From positions 1-64,000 of the forward strand of contig NZ_JAJJWH010000016.1 of the NCBI RefSeq assembly GCF_020907245.1: a stretch of DNA of 64,000 nucleotides, in the 5' to 3' direction. Below, one piece after another: positions 52,469-61,811 of this stretch. The position numbers and the translations under genes are program-made. The first letter of the stretch is position 1, and every line of letters starts with the position of its first letter. Source of the stretch: Pontibacter harenae (GTDB lineage Bacteria; Bacteroidota; Bacteroidia; Cytophagales; Hymenobacteraceae). The notes under the pieces are model-generated. The model searched no databases. It was not told the DNA's origin and saw only the letters and a list, made by a program, of their open reading frames with translations.

Positions 52469-53805
52469 AATGAGCTACTTTGTTTTTCAGAAAGCTGATG
52501 AATAACAAACGCCAGTTTTTCCGTCAATACGCGTCTGGAGTACTGGTCATGGTTCATGACTGGCAGGTCTAGGTTCGGATTGATTTTCCAGGCCTTACTG
52601 GTTTGTGTCATGTGGTCGAGCATGAGGTCGTAAGCAGAGTAATGGAACAAGCGACCAGCACCACATTCATCAATAATACGATCGGTATCAGAGTGCACGG
52701 GGCCCAGGCAAACTATTTGTTTGTTAGAGGCCAGGTATTCAAAAAGCTTTCCTGGCACGTTTGAATAAACAGTTGGCACATCAGGTATAGCCAAAAGCAG
52801 GATTGTGGTTTGCATCAAGTACTGTATGGCTTCTTTATGCGGTACATACGGTACAAACTCAGTTATACCAAGCAAGCCAGTTTTTTCAATCCTTTTTCTC
52901 ACACCCTCAGATACTTTTCCTACAAAACGCAGCTTGTAATTAATTTCGGAATGTACTGACTGCAGGTGTGCAATCACCTTCAAGAACACATCGATATTGT
53001 AATTTTCGGCAATAGTGCCCGTGTAGGTAATTAAAAAGGTGTCCTCTGGTGGCGAAGATGGATAAATGAAATCATCTTCATCATACCCATTAGGAATGAC
53101 ATAGATTTTATCGGGGTCTATGTTGATTGGTTTGTTCAGGAAGAGGCGCTTTGTGTCTTCACTCGTAACGACCAAAGCATCCGCTTGCTCCAATACCTGG
53201 CGCTCATAGCGCTGGTCGAGGCGCTTAGCTAGTGCAGTGTGGTAAAGCTGATCGTAATAATGAATGTTTGTCCAGGGGTCACGTAAATCGGCTATCCAAG
53301 GCAGATTAAACTTCTTCTTGAGTTTTAGCCCAATCAATTGCGTAGAGTGGGGCGGACTTGTGGTCAAAATTGCCTGATACTTACCAGCATCTATCTGTTT
53401 TTCTGCTTCTGCCAGCGCATGCTTGTTCCAGCCGACTCTGGCATCAGGGATAAACATATTGCCACGCACAAACTTAAATGCCTTGTCTAAGAGCGAGTCT
53501 TTTGATTTCTGATTGGCAAAACCGCTATAAGGAATTTCTTTTTTCCCTGAAAGCTTCTTATAATACTCAAAAGGCTCTGAAGTCGCGGTTTTATGAACCA
53601 CTAAGTCCTGAGGCACCTCTTTCTCAAAAGAAGGATCGAGTAGGGGATACGAGGCCTGTTTTTCATCTACTGTCAGCACCCCAGGCTGCACACCAAAATA
53701 GGGGAAGTATTTACAGAACTTTAGCCCACGCTGCACACCTGGTCCACCAGAAGGAGGCCAGTAATAAGATATATAAAGAAGGTTAACAGAATGCTGATTT
53801 TCCAA
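52465..53805 (-). CDS. Glycosyltransferase family 4
   Basis: 446 residues, soluble GT-B fold. N-terminal YISYYWPPSGGPGVQRGLKFCKYFP, then ILTTSPPHSTQLIGLKLKKKFNLPWIADLRDPWTN, ALVVTSEDTKRLF and VIPNGYDEDDF between the two halves, and the C-terminal donor-binding part FLITYTGTIAENYNID and VPGKLFEYLASNKQIVCLGP (the family's ExxxxE type region). It transfers a hexose from a nucleotide-sugar to a glycan. It is divergent from the M14 gene, with a TATATTTG -7 box at 53833-53840; own terminator. Probably part of the surface-glycan locus. Confidence 0.88.
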   Translation of the reverse strand: MENQHSVNLLYISYYWPPSGGPGVQRGLKFCKYFPYFGVQPGVLTVDEKQASYPLLDPSFEKEVPQDLVVHKTATSEPFEYYKKLSGKKEIPYSGFANQKSKDSLLDKAFKFVRGNMFIPDARVGWNKHALAEAEKQIDAGKYQAILTTSPPHSTQLIGLKLKKKFNLPWIADLRDPWTNIHYYDQLYHTALAKRLDQRYERQVLEQADALVVTSEDTKRLFLNKPINIDPDKIYVIPNGYDEDDFIYPSSPPEDTFLITYTGTIAENYNIDVFLKVIAHLQSVHSEINYKLRFVGKVSEGVRKRIEKTGLLGITEFVPYVPHKEAIQYLMQTTILLLAIPDVPTVYSNVPGKLFEYLASNKQIVCLGPVHSDTDRIIDECGAGRLFHYSAYDLMLDHMTQTSKAWKINPNLDLPVMNHDQYSRRVLTEKLAFVIHQLSEKQSSSL

Positions 53806-54115
53806 ATCTTAGATTTTACTTTACAATCGAAACAAATATAAGAGTTTTATTACGCTAAAGCGGCGGCTCTGTTCCCTTTAAAGGCTCTATAAGCATTCAT
53901 TGATTTTAAGATATTGCCTTACTGCTAGAAAATATCATCTAAGTTAGAAAGAGGAGTAATTGTCCAGTATGGATTATTTTCTGGCTCGTCTGAATATATT
54001 ATTACAGAATTTCTTTATGTTAAAGCTGTAATTGCTACTATAATTTGCTAAGTTTAAAGGTCTAAAGTTTTTATATTAGATACCTTATCACTCTATAACC
54101 ACTAATCTAAACTTT
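53806..54115. other. Intergenic region between divergent genes
   Basis: 310 bp. The only signal is a -7-like TATATTTG on the minus strand at 53833-53840 for the glycosyltransferase gene. No gene or repeat is seen. Confidence 0.5.
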
Positions 54116-56911
54116 ATGAAGCGTAAGCTTTTCCGCTCACTTGCCCTCCTGCTTTTGCTACAAGCCTCCATTAGCGCTTGGGCACAAGAGCTTCCATCGC
54201 CTAAAGAACATTTTGGCTTCGACATCGGCGATGATTATCATCTGGCGAATTATACCCAAACCGAAACCTATTTTAAAAAGCTGGCAGAAGCCTCAGACCG
54301 TGTAAAACTGGTTGATATTGGTTTAACGGAAGAAGGAAGGCACCAGTACATGCTAATCGTTTCTTCTCCAAAAAACATAAAACAGCTAGGCCGCTACAAA
54401 GAAATTTCGCAGAAGCTGGCCCGTGCCGAAAATCTTACAGACGAACAGGCCCGCGCACTTGCAGTTGAAGGCAAATCTGTGGTTTGGATTGATGGCGGCT
54501 TGCATGCTACGGAAACAGTGGGTGCACACCAGTTAATAGAAACTATCTGGCAACTTGTCAGCCGTAAAGACCCTGAAACGCTACGCATTTTAGAGCAAGA
54601 TATAGTGCTACTAACCCATGCTAACCCAGACGGCCAAGAACTGGTTTCTGACTGGTATATGCGTGAGGCGGATCCTAAGAAGCGCTCCTTTAGCCATCTG
54701 CCAAGGCTTTACCAAAAGTATGTGGGCCACGACAACAACCGTGATTTTTATATGATGAACATGAAGGAGTCCCAAAACATCAGCCGCCAGCTGTTTGTTG
54801 AGTGGATTCCTCAGATCATGTACAACCACCACCAGCGCGGACCTGCTGGCTCTGTTTTGGCAGGACCTCCATACCGCGATCCTTTCAATTTTGTGTACGA
54901 CCCGTTGGTAATTACAAGCCTAGATGCTGTTGGGGCGGCCATGAATAACCGTTTGAATGTGGAAGGAAAGCCTGGATATACCCAGCGTGCAGGTTCTTCC
55001 TTTTCTACCTGGTGGAACGGCGGTTTACGAACCACTCCTTATTTTCATAACATGATAGGGCTACTAACCGAAATTATTGGTGGTCCAACGCCAGAAGATG
55101 TGCCGCTTGTGTCGCAACGACTAATACCTAACGGTGCAACACCAAACCCTGTAGAGCCACAAAAATGGCATTTCAGACAATCTATTGATTATTCTGTGTC
55201 TCTTAATTACGCTGTGCTTGATTATGCTGCCCGTTACAGCGACGATTTGCTTTTCAATATTTACCGCATGGGTAAAAACTCAATTGAGAGAGGCAGCAGA
55301 GACAATTGGACACTGATGCCGAAAAGGATAGCAGATATGGAGTCGGCTTTCAGAAAAGATCAGGAAGAAAAAGCAAAGTCTGGCGATGGAAACTCATCTC
55401 GTAGGAGCAGTGCAATGCCCGCAGAATACTATAGCGAAGTTTTAAAAGATCCTGCACTGCGTGATGCCCGTGGCTACATTCTTCCTTCCGATCAGCCAGA
55501 CTTTCCTACGGCAGTACGTTTTATAAATGCCCTTATTCATTCGGGTGTATTGGTGCATAAAGCTACTTCCGATTTTACTGTAGCTGGTAAAAAATACCCT
55601 GCTGGCTCTTATTTTGTGCAAGCGGCACAGGCGTTCCGACCGCACGTACTCGATATGTTTGAACCACAGGATCACCCGAACGATTTTCAGTTTGAAGGTG
55701 GCCCTCCCATCAGACCATATGATGCTGCTGGCTGGACACTTGCTTACCAAATGGGTGTGCAGTTCGACCGTATATTAGAAGGCTTTGACGGGCCATTTGA
55801 GCGCGTGGCTTACGGGGAGTTACAGTCGCCTCTTAAAAAGGCAATAGCTTCTAATGCCAAAGCGGGATATGTCATTTCAGGAAGTGCAAACAATGCCTTC
55901 ATTGCTGTTAACGATTTGTTACAGGCTAAACTAGATGTTTACCGCGTTCAAAAGCCAGGGTCTGGTAAAAGCGGTTCTGCACAGGGAGATTTTTTTGTAC
56001 CAGCATCAGCTAAAGCGAAAAGCCTTTTAGAGAAATCCGCTGCCAATCTTGGTTTAGAAATCACAGGCGTTTCGAAGCGACCTACTGGTGCCCTAGCCAA
56101 GGTAGCACCTATGCGAATCGCCCTGTGGGATACTTACGGTGGATCAATGCAATCGGGGTGGGTACGTTGGATGATGGAGCAGTATAACTTTCCTATAGAA
56201 GTAATTTACCCACAGGATATTGATGCTGGCAAACTTCGTAAGAAATATGAAGTAATTGTTTTTGTTACGAGAGCCATTCCGTCTGTAAATAGTGGAGGTA
56301 ATGGCTACTCCAGCAGAGGCCCTAAACCAGAGGATACTCCGAAAGAATATAGAGGGCATTTGGGGCAGATTACAGCTGAGAAATCTGTACCTGAATTGAA
56401 GAAGTTTATGGAGGAAGGTGGTTCGGTTGTCACAATCGGCACCAGCACAAACCTTGCTTATCATTTGGGACTGCCAGTAAAAAACGCTTTAGTGGATATG
56501 AGCAGCGAAGGAGAAGAACGACCATTGCCAGGAACAAAATATTATATACCTGGCAGTATTTTGCGCATGAGTTTCGATAACACGCATCCTGCTGCCTGGG
56601 GTATGCCTGCCGAGGGCGATGTGTACTTCGATAACAGCCCAGTATTCAAAATTTCACCCGATGCCGTTGCCAAAGGACAGGTTAAGCCGCTTGCCTGGTT
56701 CTCTTCAGATAAGCCTCTCAGAAGTGGTTGGGCATGGGGACAGGCTTACCTACAAGATGGTGTTGCTGCCTTTGAGGCTTCGGTAGGAGCAGGCAAGTTA
56801 TATGCTTTTGGACCTGAGATCACTTTCCGTAGCCAATCCCACGGTACGTTTAAGCTTCTTTTTAACCAATTATACAAGTTACAAGACCCAACTACGGCTA
56901 ACTTGCAGTAG
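54116..56911 (+). CDS. M14 family zinc carboxypeptidase, secreted
   Basis: 931 residues with a signal peptide (MKRKLFRSLALLLLLQASISAWAQ). The M14 core occupies about 40-400: Zn-binding His130 and Glu133 in WIDGGLHATETVGAHQL, GHDNNRDFYMMNM, the third His in MYNHHQRGP, and the catalytic Glu region LLTEIIGG. The rest (about 450-930) is a C-terminal region with a GATase1-like fold (MRIALWDTYGGSMQSGWVRWMMEQYNFPIEVIYPQDI) and a strand-rich end. Such two-part M14 peptidases are common in Bacteroidota and probably act in the periplasm or outside the cell. Substrate unknown. Ends in a strong terminator. Confidence 0.93.
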   Translation: MKRKLFRSLALLLLLQASISAWAQELPSPKEHFGFDIGDDYHLANYTQTETYFKKLAEASDRVKLVDIGLTEEGRHQYMLIVSSPKNIKQLGRYKEISQKLARAENLTDEQARALAVEGKSVVWIDGGLHATETVGAHQLIETIWQLVSRKDPETLRILEQDIVLLTHANPDGQELVSDWYMREADPKKRSFSHLPRLYQKYVGHDNNRDFYMMNMKESQNISRQLFVEWIPQIMYNHHQRGPAGSVLAGPPYRDPFNFVYDPLVITSLDAVGAAMNNRLNVEGKPGYTQRAGSSFSTWWNGGLRTTPYFHNMIGLLTEIIGGPTPEDVPLVSQRLIPNGATPNPVEPQKWHFRQSIDYSVSLNYAVLDYAARYSDDLLFNIYRMGKNSIERGSRDNWTLMPKRIADMESAFRKDQEEKAKSGDGNSSRRSSAMPAEYYSEVLKDPALRDARGYILPSDQPDFPTAVRFINALIHSGVLVHKATSDFTVAGKKYPAGSYFVQAAQAFRPHVLDMFEPQDHPNDFQFEGGPPIRPYDAAGWTLAYQMGVQFDRILEGFDGPFERVAYGELQSPLKKAIASNAKAGYVISGSANNAFIAVNDLLQAKLDVYRVQKPGSGKSGSAQGDFFVPASAKAKSLLEKSAANLGLEITGVSKRPTGALAKVAPMRIALWDTYGGSMQSGWVRWMMEQYNFPIEVIYPQDIDAGKLRKKYEVIVFVTRAIPSVNSGGNGYSSRGPKPEDTPKEYRGHLGQITAEKSVPELKKFMEEGGSVVTIGTSTNLAYHLGLPVKNALVDMSSEGEERPLPGTKYYIPGSILRMSFDNTHPAAWGMPAEGDVYFDNSPVFKISPDAVAKGQVKPLAWFSSDKPLRSGWAWGQAYLQDGVAAFEASVGAGKLYAFGPEITFRSQSHGTFKLLFNQLYKLQDPTTANLQ

Positions 56912-56931
56912 AAAAGTATTGTTTGTATCAG

Positions 56932-56977
56932 ATACAAGAGCCCCTAGCGTGACAAATTACGCTAGGGGCTCTTGTAT
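56932..56977 (+). terminator. Terminator of the carboxypeptidase gene
   Basis: 19-bp perfect stem with core AGAGCCCCTAGCGT (56932-56950 and 56959-56977) and an 8-nt loop. Confidence 0.85.
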
Positions 56978-57189
56978 GATAGTTTTCTCCTTTTTAAAAC
57001 AGGATGGTTGGAGAATGCATAAACCTGTAATTCAAAAAGAAAGGAATCTTTTTTAAGCGTAAATGGCTGGAACAGCTTGCGTTAAATATGTAGTTGATGG
57101 AGCTACTACGGTATTTAATTTTTAAAGTTGCGTTTCAGGAATTATTATTTTCTTTTTAATGTCATCTTTGCAGAAACAACTTTACTGTA

Positions 57190-57585
57190 ATGATTATAGA
57201 TAATCCAATAGTCAAACTAGACTACGATATTGCTAAAGATATATTATGCGTAGAGTGGCCTAATGTGCACGATTATTCCATAAGCGAGACGACTTATGTT
57301 TTAGATACTATTGTTAGCACCATCAGATACTATGATATAAAAAGTTTACTTACGGACACCAGAAAAGGAATCATTGGAATAACAAGTCAACAATACCTAG
57401 AGATCATCTTTAAGTTTGCTCAGGACTTAGCCAAGACGAGAATAGAAAAGCTCGCCAGGGTAGTAACAGAAGAGACGCTGCGGGCGCAGCAAATATCTGA
57501 GGTCTCACAAAAGGCAAATTTAACGGTGCCCATTAGAAACTTCTCAGATTTTGATGAAGCGGTGGCGTGGCTTTGCCAGCGATAG
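57190..57585 (+). CDS. Small conserved-looking protein, possible SpoIIAA-like fold
   Basis: 131 residues, soluble. IVKLDYDIAKDILCVEWPNVHDYSISE, then TVLDTIVSTIRYYDIKSLLTDTRKGIIGITSQQYLEIIFKFAQDLAKTRIEKLARVV, and FSDFDEAVAWL at the C-terminus. The strand-helix order with a DTR in mid protein and a DEAxxWL end is like the SpoIIAA-like/STAS-type small proteins of Cytophagales, which have no proven activity. No catalytic motif. It sits alone before ffh. Confidence 0.65.
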   Translation: MIIDNPIVKLDYDIAKDILCVEWPNVHDYSISETTYVLDTIVSTIRYYDIKSLLTDTRKGIIGITSQQYLEIIFKFAQDLAKTRIEKLARVVTEETLRAQQISEVSQKANLTVPIRNFSDFDEAVAWLCQR

Positions 57586-57914
57586 CGTTTTCCTTAAACC
57601 CTTGTTAAAAGGGTTCTTTTATGCACACGTAACAACTTATGTAAATACAAGGAGGTTAAGGCAATGTTTGTAGCAAAATCTAACTATAAAACATTCCCTT
57701 TTAGGCCTTATGTTACATTTTATACTTGTGCTTCCTTTAAAAATATTTCTGAAACCTTCATCAATATTTAGTAGTTTTGTCTTTAAGGATGGACTAATGA
57801 ATCATTTTGCTCGTGCTAAAGCTCGCTTTATAATGTGCTTTATCTAATGTTTTGAGCTAAGGTAGGAGCCCATCTTATTGATTGCCTGTTTGATAAGTAA
57901 ATCCAGAACAAGAG
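57586..57914 (+). other. Leader of ffh, non-coding
   Basis: About 330 bp. It has TAGTTTTG at 57772-57779 (TAnnTTTG) but no TTTG 19 bases upstream. No gene, RNA or repeat is recognised. Confidence 0.5.
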
Positions 57915-59249
57915 ATGTTTGATAATTTAAGTAACAATATAGACCGCGCCTTTAAAACGCTGAAAGGGCAGGGAAGCATCACAGAGATAAACGTTGCGCA
58001 AACTATAAAGGAGGTACGCCGTGCCCTTGTAGACGCTGACGTTAACTATAAAGTAGCCAAAACTGTAACCGATAAAATCAAAGAAGAGGCCTTAGGTCGC
58101 GATGTATTGATAGCGGTATCTCCTGGTCAGTTGATGGTGAAGATCATGCATGAGGAATTGACAGAGCTCATGGGTGGTGAAAAGAAAGAAATCAATATCA
58201 AAGGCGATCCGGCAATTATTCTTATTGCTGGTCTGCAGGGTTCTGGTAAAACAACGTTTACTGGCAAGCTGGCCAACCACATCAAAAAGCAAGGTCGCAA
58301 TGTATTAGTGGCTGCCTGCGATGTTTACCGTCCTGCTGCCATCAACCAGCTACAAGTGCTGGCAGAGCAGGTAGGAGTAGAGGCGTATACTGAACTGGAA
58401 AATAAGAATCCAGTGCAGATTGCTTTAAATGCCATTGAGTATGCTAAGAAAAACAACAAGAAAGTAGTCATCATAGATACCGCTGGTCGTTTGGCTGTGG
58501 ATGAGGCGATGATGAAGGAAATTGCTGAGATTAAAGCAGCCGTTAAGCCTACCGAAACCCTGTTTGTGGTTGACTCTATGACAGGTCAGGATGCGGTTAA
58601 CACAGCTAAAACCTTCAACGAACGCATCGACTTTGATGGCGTGGTACTTACCAAACTAGATGGTGACTCTCGTGGTGGTGCGGCTCTTTCTATCCGTGCC
58701 GTAGTTGAGAAACCTATCAAGTTTATTTCTACTGGTGAGAAAATGGAGGCGCTTGATCTGTTTTATCCTGATCGTATGGCGCAACGTATCTTGGGTATGG
58801 GTGACGTTATTTCCTTAGTAGAGCGTGCGCAGCAGGCTTTTGATGAGGATGAGGCGAAGCGCATAAACAAGAAGATCCGCAAAAACCAGTTCAACTTCGA
58901 TGACTTCCTGACACAACTGGAGCAGATCAAAAAGATGGGCGATATTAAAGACCTTGTAGGTATGATACCTGGTGTAGGCAAGGCTTTGAAAGATGTAGAA
59001 ATAGATGAGAATGCTTTCAAGCCTATTGAAGCTATCATTAAGTCGATGACGCCGCATGAACGTGAGAACCCAGATGTGATTAGCGGAAGTCGTCGTGCTC
59101 GCATTGCTAAGGGTAGCGGTACAGACATCACACAGGTAAACAACCTGATGAAGCAGTTTAATGACATGCGTAAGATGATGCGCTCTATGAATAAGATGTC
59201 AGGTAAACGAGGTGGCCTCGGAAACTTGGCAAATTTGATGAAGCGTTAA
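57915..59249 (+). CDS. ffh: Signal recognition particle protein Ffh
   Basis: 444 residues. N domain (1-85), GTPase G domain with G1 LIAGLQGSGKTTFTGKLANHIKK, DTAGRLAVDEAMM, TKLDGDSRGGAALSI, and a methionine-rich M domain (about 330-444: MIPGVGKALKDVEI, MRKMMRSMNKMSG). Ffh binds the SRP RNA encoded at 41359 and ribosome-bound signal sequences, then the FtsY receptor at the membrane. Length and all G motifs are normal. A very stable hairpin follows. Confidence 0.97.
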   Translation: MFDNLSNNIDRAFKTLKGQGSITEINVAQTIKEVRRALVDADVNYKVAKTVTDKIKEEALGRDVLIAVSPGQLMVKIMHEELTELMGGEKKEINIKGDPAIILIAGLQGSGKTTFTGKLANHIKKQGRNVLVAACDVYRPAAINQLQVLAEQVGVEAYTELENKNPVQIALNAIEYAKKNNKKVVIIDTAGRLAVDEAMMKEIAEIKAAVKPTETLFVVDSMTGQDAVNTAKTFNERIDFDGVVLTKLDGDSRGGAALSIRAVVEKPIKFISTGEKMEALDLFYPDRMAQRILGMGDVISLVERAQQAFDEDEAKRINKKIRKNQFNFDDFLTQLEQIKKMGDIKDLVGMIPGVGKALKDVEIDENAFKPIEAIIKSMTPHERENPDVISGSRRARIAKGSGTDITQVNNLMKQFNDMRKMMRSMNKMSGKRGGLGNLANLMKR

Positions 59250-59259
59250 ATTTTAATCT

Positions 59260-59318
59260 TTCTATAAAAGCAGAAGCCGCTGTACACAAAATGTACTGCG
59301 GCTTCTGCTTTTATAGAA
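59260..59318. terminator. Bidirectional terminator with 21-bp stem
   Basis: 59260-59280 is perfectly complementary to 59298-59318 (core GCAGAAGCCGC), with an inner GTACA/TGTAC pair. Serves ffh and the converging kinase operon. Confidence 0.85.
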
Positions 59319-59348
59319 ACTTTTGTTAATGAATTAGCTGATTCAGAA

Positions 59349-61340
59349 TTATGCAGGCTGCACTACAGATTTATCTTTTAAGAGCGTTAAAATAGCATCA
59401 TGAAGATCTTCTGGCTCGAAAGGCTTTGAAATATGAGAATTTGCGCCTGCTTCCAGACATTTAGCTATTTCTTCGGCTGCAGCATGGGCTGTAAGCGCAA
59501 TAATAGGTAAGTTATAACCCGCTTCAGAAGAAGTTCTAATTTTGCCTATAGCCTCATAGCCGTCCATTTCTGGCATTTGCATATCCATCAGTATGATGTC
59601 ATAGCTTTGCTGGTTGTAATAAGCCAAAGCCTCGACACCGTTGTTAGCTATGTCAACTGTTACGCCCCAATCACTTAGCACCGTGTTAATGAGCAATTGG
59701 TTTATTTCATTATCCTCTGCTAGCAGCACACGAAGTGAACCCATGATCGAATCCACAGTACTAGCTGGTGCTTCGCTTTCTGATGAATGGTTACCTGCTG
59801 TCATTAGCTGCTTTTTAAATGGAAGTGTAAATGTAAACGTGCTACCTATATTGGGCTGGCTCTTAACAGAAATAAAACCTCCCTGCAACTCTACTAGATC
59901 TTTCGAAATAGTTAGTCCTAGTCCTGTGCCGCCGTATTTGCGAGTTGTATCATTGCTGCCCTGGTTAAAGCTTTCGAAAATAGAGCTAAGCTTATCAGCA
60001 GGTATACCAATGCCCGTGTCCTCTACTTTAAATTCTAAAAATGCCGCTTCTTCCGTTTCTGTATACATGTGCACGCTCAAGTTTATTTTACCATCTTGCG
60101 TAAACTTAATGGCATTCCCGATTAGGTTTAATAGAACCTGTTTTAAACGTAAAGCATCTCCCAGCACTGTTTGTGGCACAGACTGGCTACTGCTATAGGT
60201 AAGTGCGTTGTTTTTTTCTTGCGCTTTAGACTCTAATAGAAGAACAGTGTCTTCTGCTAGTTCTTCTATATTCAGTTCTTCCTGATCAAACGTAAGCTTC
60301 TTTGCTGAAATTTTTGAAAAATCCAGAAGGTCATTTATAATCACCATCAGGTTATCAGCAGAGGTTTGAATGGCTTTCAGATACTTCTTCTGGTGCAGGT
60401 CTAACGTAGTTTTCTGAAGTACATTTGCCAGCCCTAGAATACCGTTCATAGGTGTTCGTATTTCATGGCTCACACTGGCAATAAACTGCTCTTTAACCCT
60501 TACAGATTCCTCGGCAATTTCTTTCGCTTTTTCTAGGGCACGTTCGTTTAAAACGCTGTCTGTTATATCGAAAGCAAACCCTGTTATACCTGTAATCTGC
60601 TGCTTATCGTCTAGTATAGGTACATAGTGAGACCTGAAGTAAAAGCCTTTATATTCCAGCACACTTTGTATTGTTTCCCCAGAGAACGCACTTTTAAAAC
60701 GTTGTACAATCGCTGGAGACTCAGCGAAACCTATACTGTAATGCTTTCCAAGCACGTAGGCAGCATCAATACCTACCATTTCAAAAACTTTTCCTTCTGC
60801 ATAGGTAAGAACACCATTATGGTCTGTGCGCCAGAAGGACATTGGGGAGTTAGAGATGATAAACTCTAGCTGGTACTGTGACGATTTAAACTGTCTTTCT
60901 GCCTCCAGGCGGCTCTGCTCCACTTTATGTATACGCAGCGCCGAATTGATGCTGTGGTAAATACCTTCTGGCGTTAGAAAGTTTTTAGGAATATAATCGG
61001 CTGCACCAAGTCGTATGGCATTTGCGGCAATACGTTCGTCGCCGTGAGAAGTAACCACCAATATAGGCACAACGATTTCGATCTCCTGCACCTTCTGCAG
61101 AAGTTCTAAGCCATCCATATCTGGAAGTTTAAAATCCAGGAAAACGCAGTCAAAAGTTTTCTCCTGCAACATCTGTATGCCTTTGGAGGCTGTGTCGGCA
61201 GTGAAAACTTCTGTTAGAAGATCTGTTTTTCTAAGGGATCGCTTTATTGTCATCTGATCGACGTTATCATCGTCAATAATCAGAATCTTAAGAAGACCTA
61301 AATTCTCTTCTATTATAGCAGGGTAATTAATCACAGGCAA
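59349..61340 (-). CDS. Hybrid histidine kinase with two receivers and a PAS domain
   Basis: 663 residues, cytoplasmic. N-terminal receiver (15-130, IIDDDN and Asp69 in FLDFKLPDMDG, Lys in YIPKNF), PAS/PAC (150-270), HisKA with ASVSHEIRTPMNGILGL near 295, HATPase with NLIGNAIKFT, EDTGIGIP and GTGLGLTIS, then a second receiver (540-655: LLAEDNEINQLL, LMDMQMPEMDGYEAIG, SKPFEPEDL). All boxes are intact. The receiver-PAS-kinase-receiver order suggests a phosphorelay core fed by the first receiver. Last gene of the four-gene operon, 33 bp after the single-domain regulator. Confidence 0.92.
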   Translation of the reverse strand: MPVINYPAIIEENLGLLKILIIDDDNVDQMTIKRSLRKTDLLTEVFTADTASKGIQMLQEKTFDCVFLDFKLPDMDGLELLQKVQEIEIVVPILVVTSHGDERIAANAIRLGAADYIPKNFLTPEGIYHSINSALRIHKVEQSRLEAERQFKSSQYQLEFIISNSPMSFWRTDHNGVLTYAEGKVFEMVGIDAAYVLGKHYSIGFAESPAIVQRFKSAFSGETIQSVLEYKGFYFRSHYVPILDDKQQITGITGFAFDITDSVLNERALEKAKEIAEESVRVKEQFIASVSHEIRTPMNGILGLANVLQKTTLDLHQKKYLKAIQTSADNLMVIINDLLDFSKISAKKLTFDQEELNIEELAEDTVLLLESKAQEKNNALTYSSSQSVPQTVLGDALRLKQVLLNLIGNAIKFTQDGKINLSVHMYTETEEAAFLEFKVEDTGIGIPADKLSSIFESFNQGSNDTTRKYGGTGLGLTISKDLVELQGGFISVKSQPNIGSTFTFTLPFKKQLMTAGNHSSESEAPASTVDSIMGSLRVLLAEDNEINQLLINTVLSDWGVTVDIANNGVEALAYYNQQSYDIILMDMQMPEMDGYEAIGKIRTSSEAGYNLPIIALTAHAAAEEIAKCLEAGANSHISKPFEPEDLHDAILTLLKDKSVVQPA

Positions 61341-61373
61341 AAAAAGGTTGTAAGATATAGTATCAGTAAACGG

Positions 61374-61787
61374 CTATGGGCGTTCACATAATTTCCAGTA
61401 GCTGTTCAGCGTAGCTACTGAGCTGATAAACTTTTCGAAAGAAAGTGGCTTTAAGATATAACCAGCTACATTCAGGTTATAGGCTTTAAGCTTGTCAGAA
61501 TCTTCGTTAGAGGTTGTCATCACAAAGACACTGGCACTCTTTAGCTTTTCGTCATCCCGAACCTCTTTTAGAAATTCTAAACCATTCATCTTTGGCATAT
61601 TTATATCCAGGATGATGATATGAGGAAAAGGAACTTGCTCGGTACGAAGCATTTCAAGCGCTTCTAAACCGTTGCGGGCTATGAATAACGGATTCGTGAT
61701 GCTGTTCTTCTTGAATGCGCGCTGCACATTCATAATATCTACTTCATCGTCCTCTACTAACAGGACATTTACCAGCTTTTCTGACAT
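61374..61787 (-). CDS. Single-domain response regulator
   Basis: 137 residues from ATG 61787 (MSEKLVNVLLVEDDEVDIMNVQRAFKK); a TTG six codons earlier is rejected. Acidic pocket VEDDEVD, phosphoacceptor Asp in IIILDINMPKMNG, Thr in FVMTTSNED and Lys in YILKPLSFEKF. No output domain. It lies between a short kinase (24 bp upstream) and a hybrid kinase (33 bp downstream), so it probably shuttles phosphate between the two, as Rcp1-like or Spo0F-like proteins do. Confidence 0.92.
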   Translation of the reverse strand: MSEKLVNVLLVEDDEVDIMNVQRAFKKNSITNPLFIARNGLEALEMLRTEQVPFPHIIILDINMPKMNGLEFLKEVRDDEKLKSASVFVMTTSNEDSDKLKAYNLNVAGYILKPLSFEKFISSVATLNSYWKLCERP

Positions 61788-61811
61788 AAAAATCAATTTA
61801 TACAAAGAATG

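Noticed and set aside
59641..60198. Open frame of 185 codons opposite the hybrid kinase
   Set aside because: Antisense to a well-supported kinase; no domain recognised.
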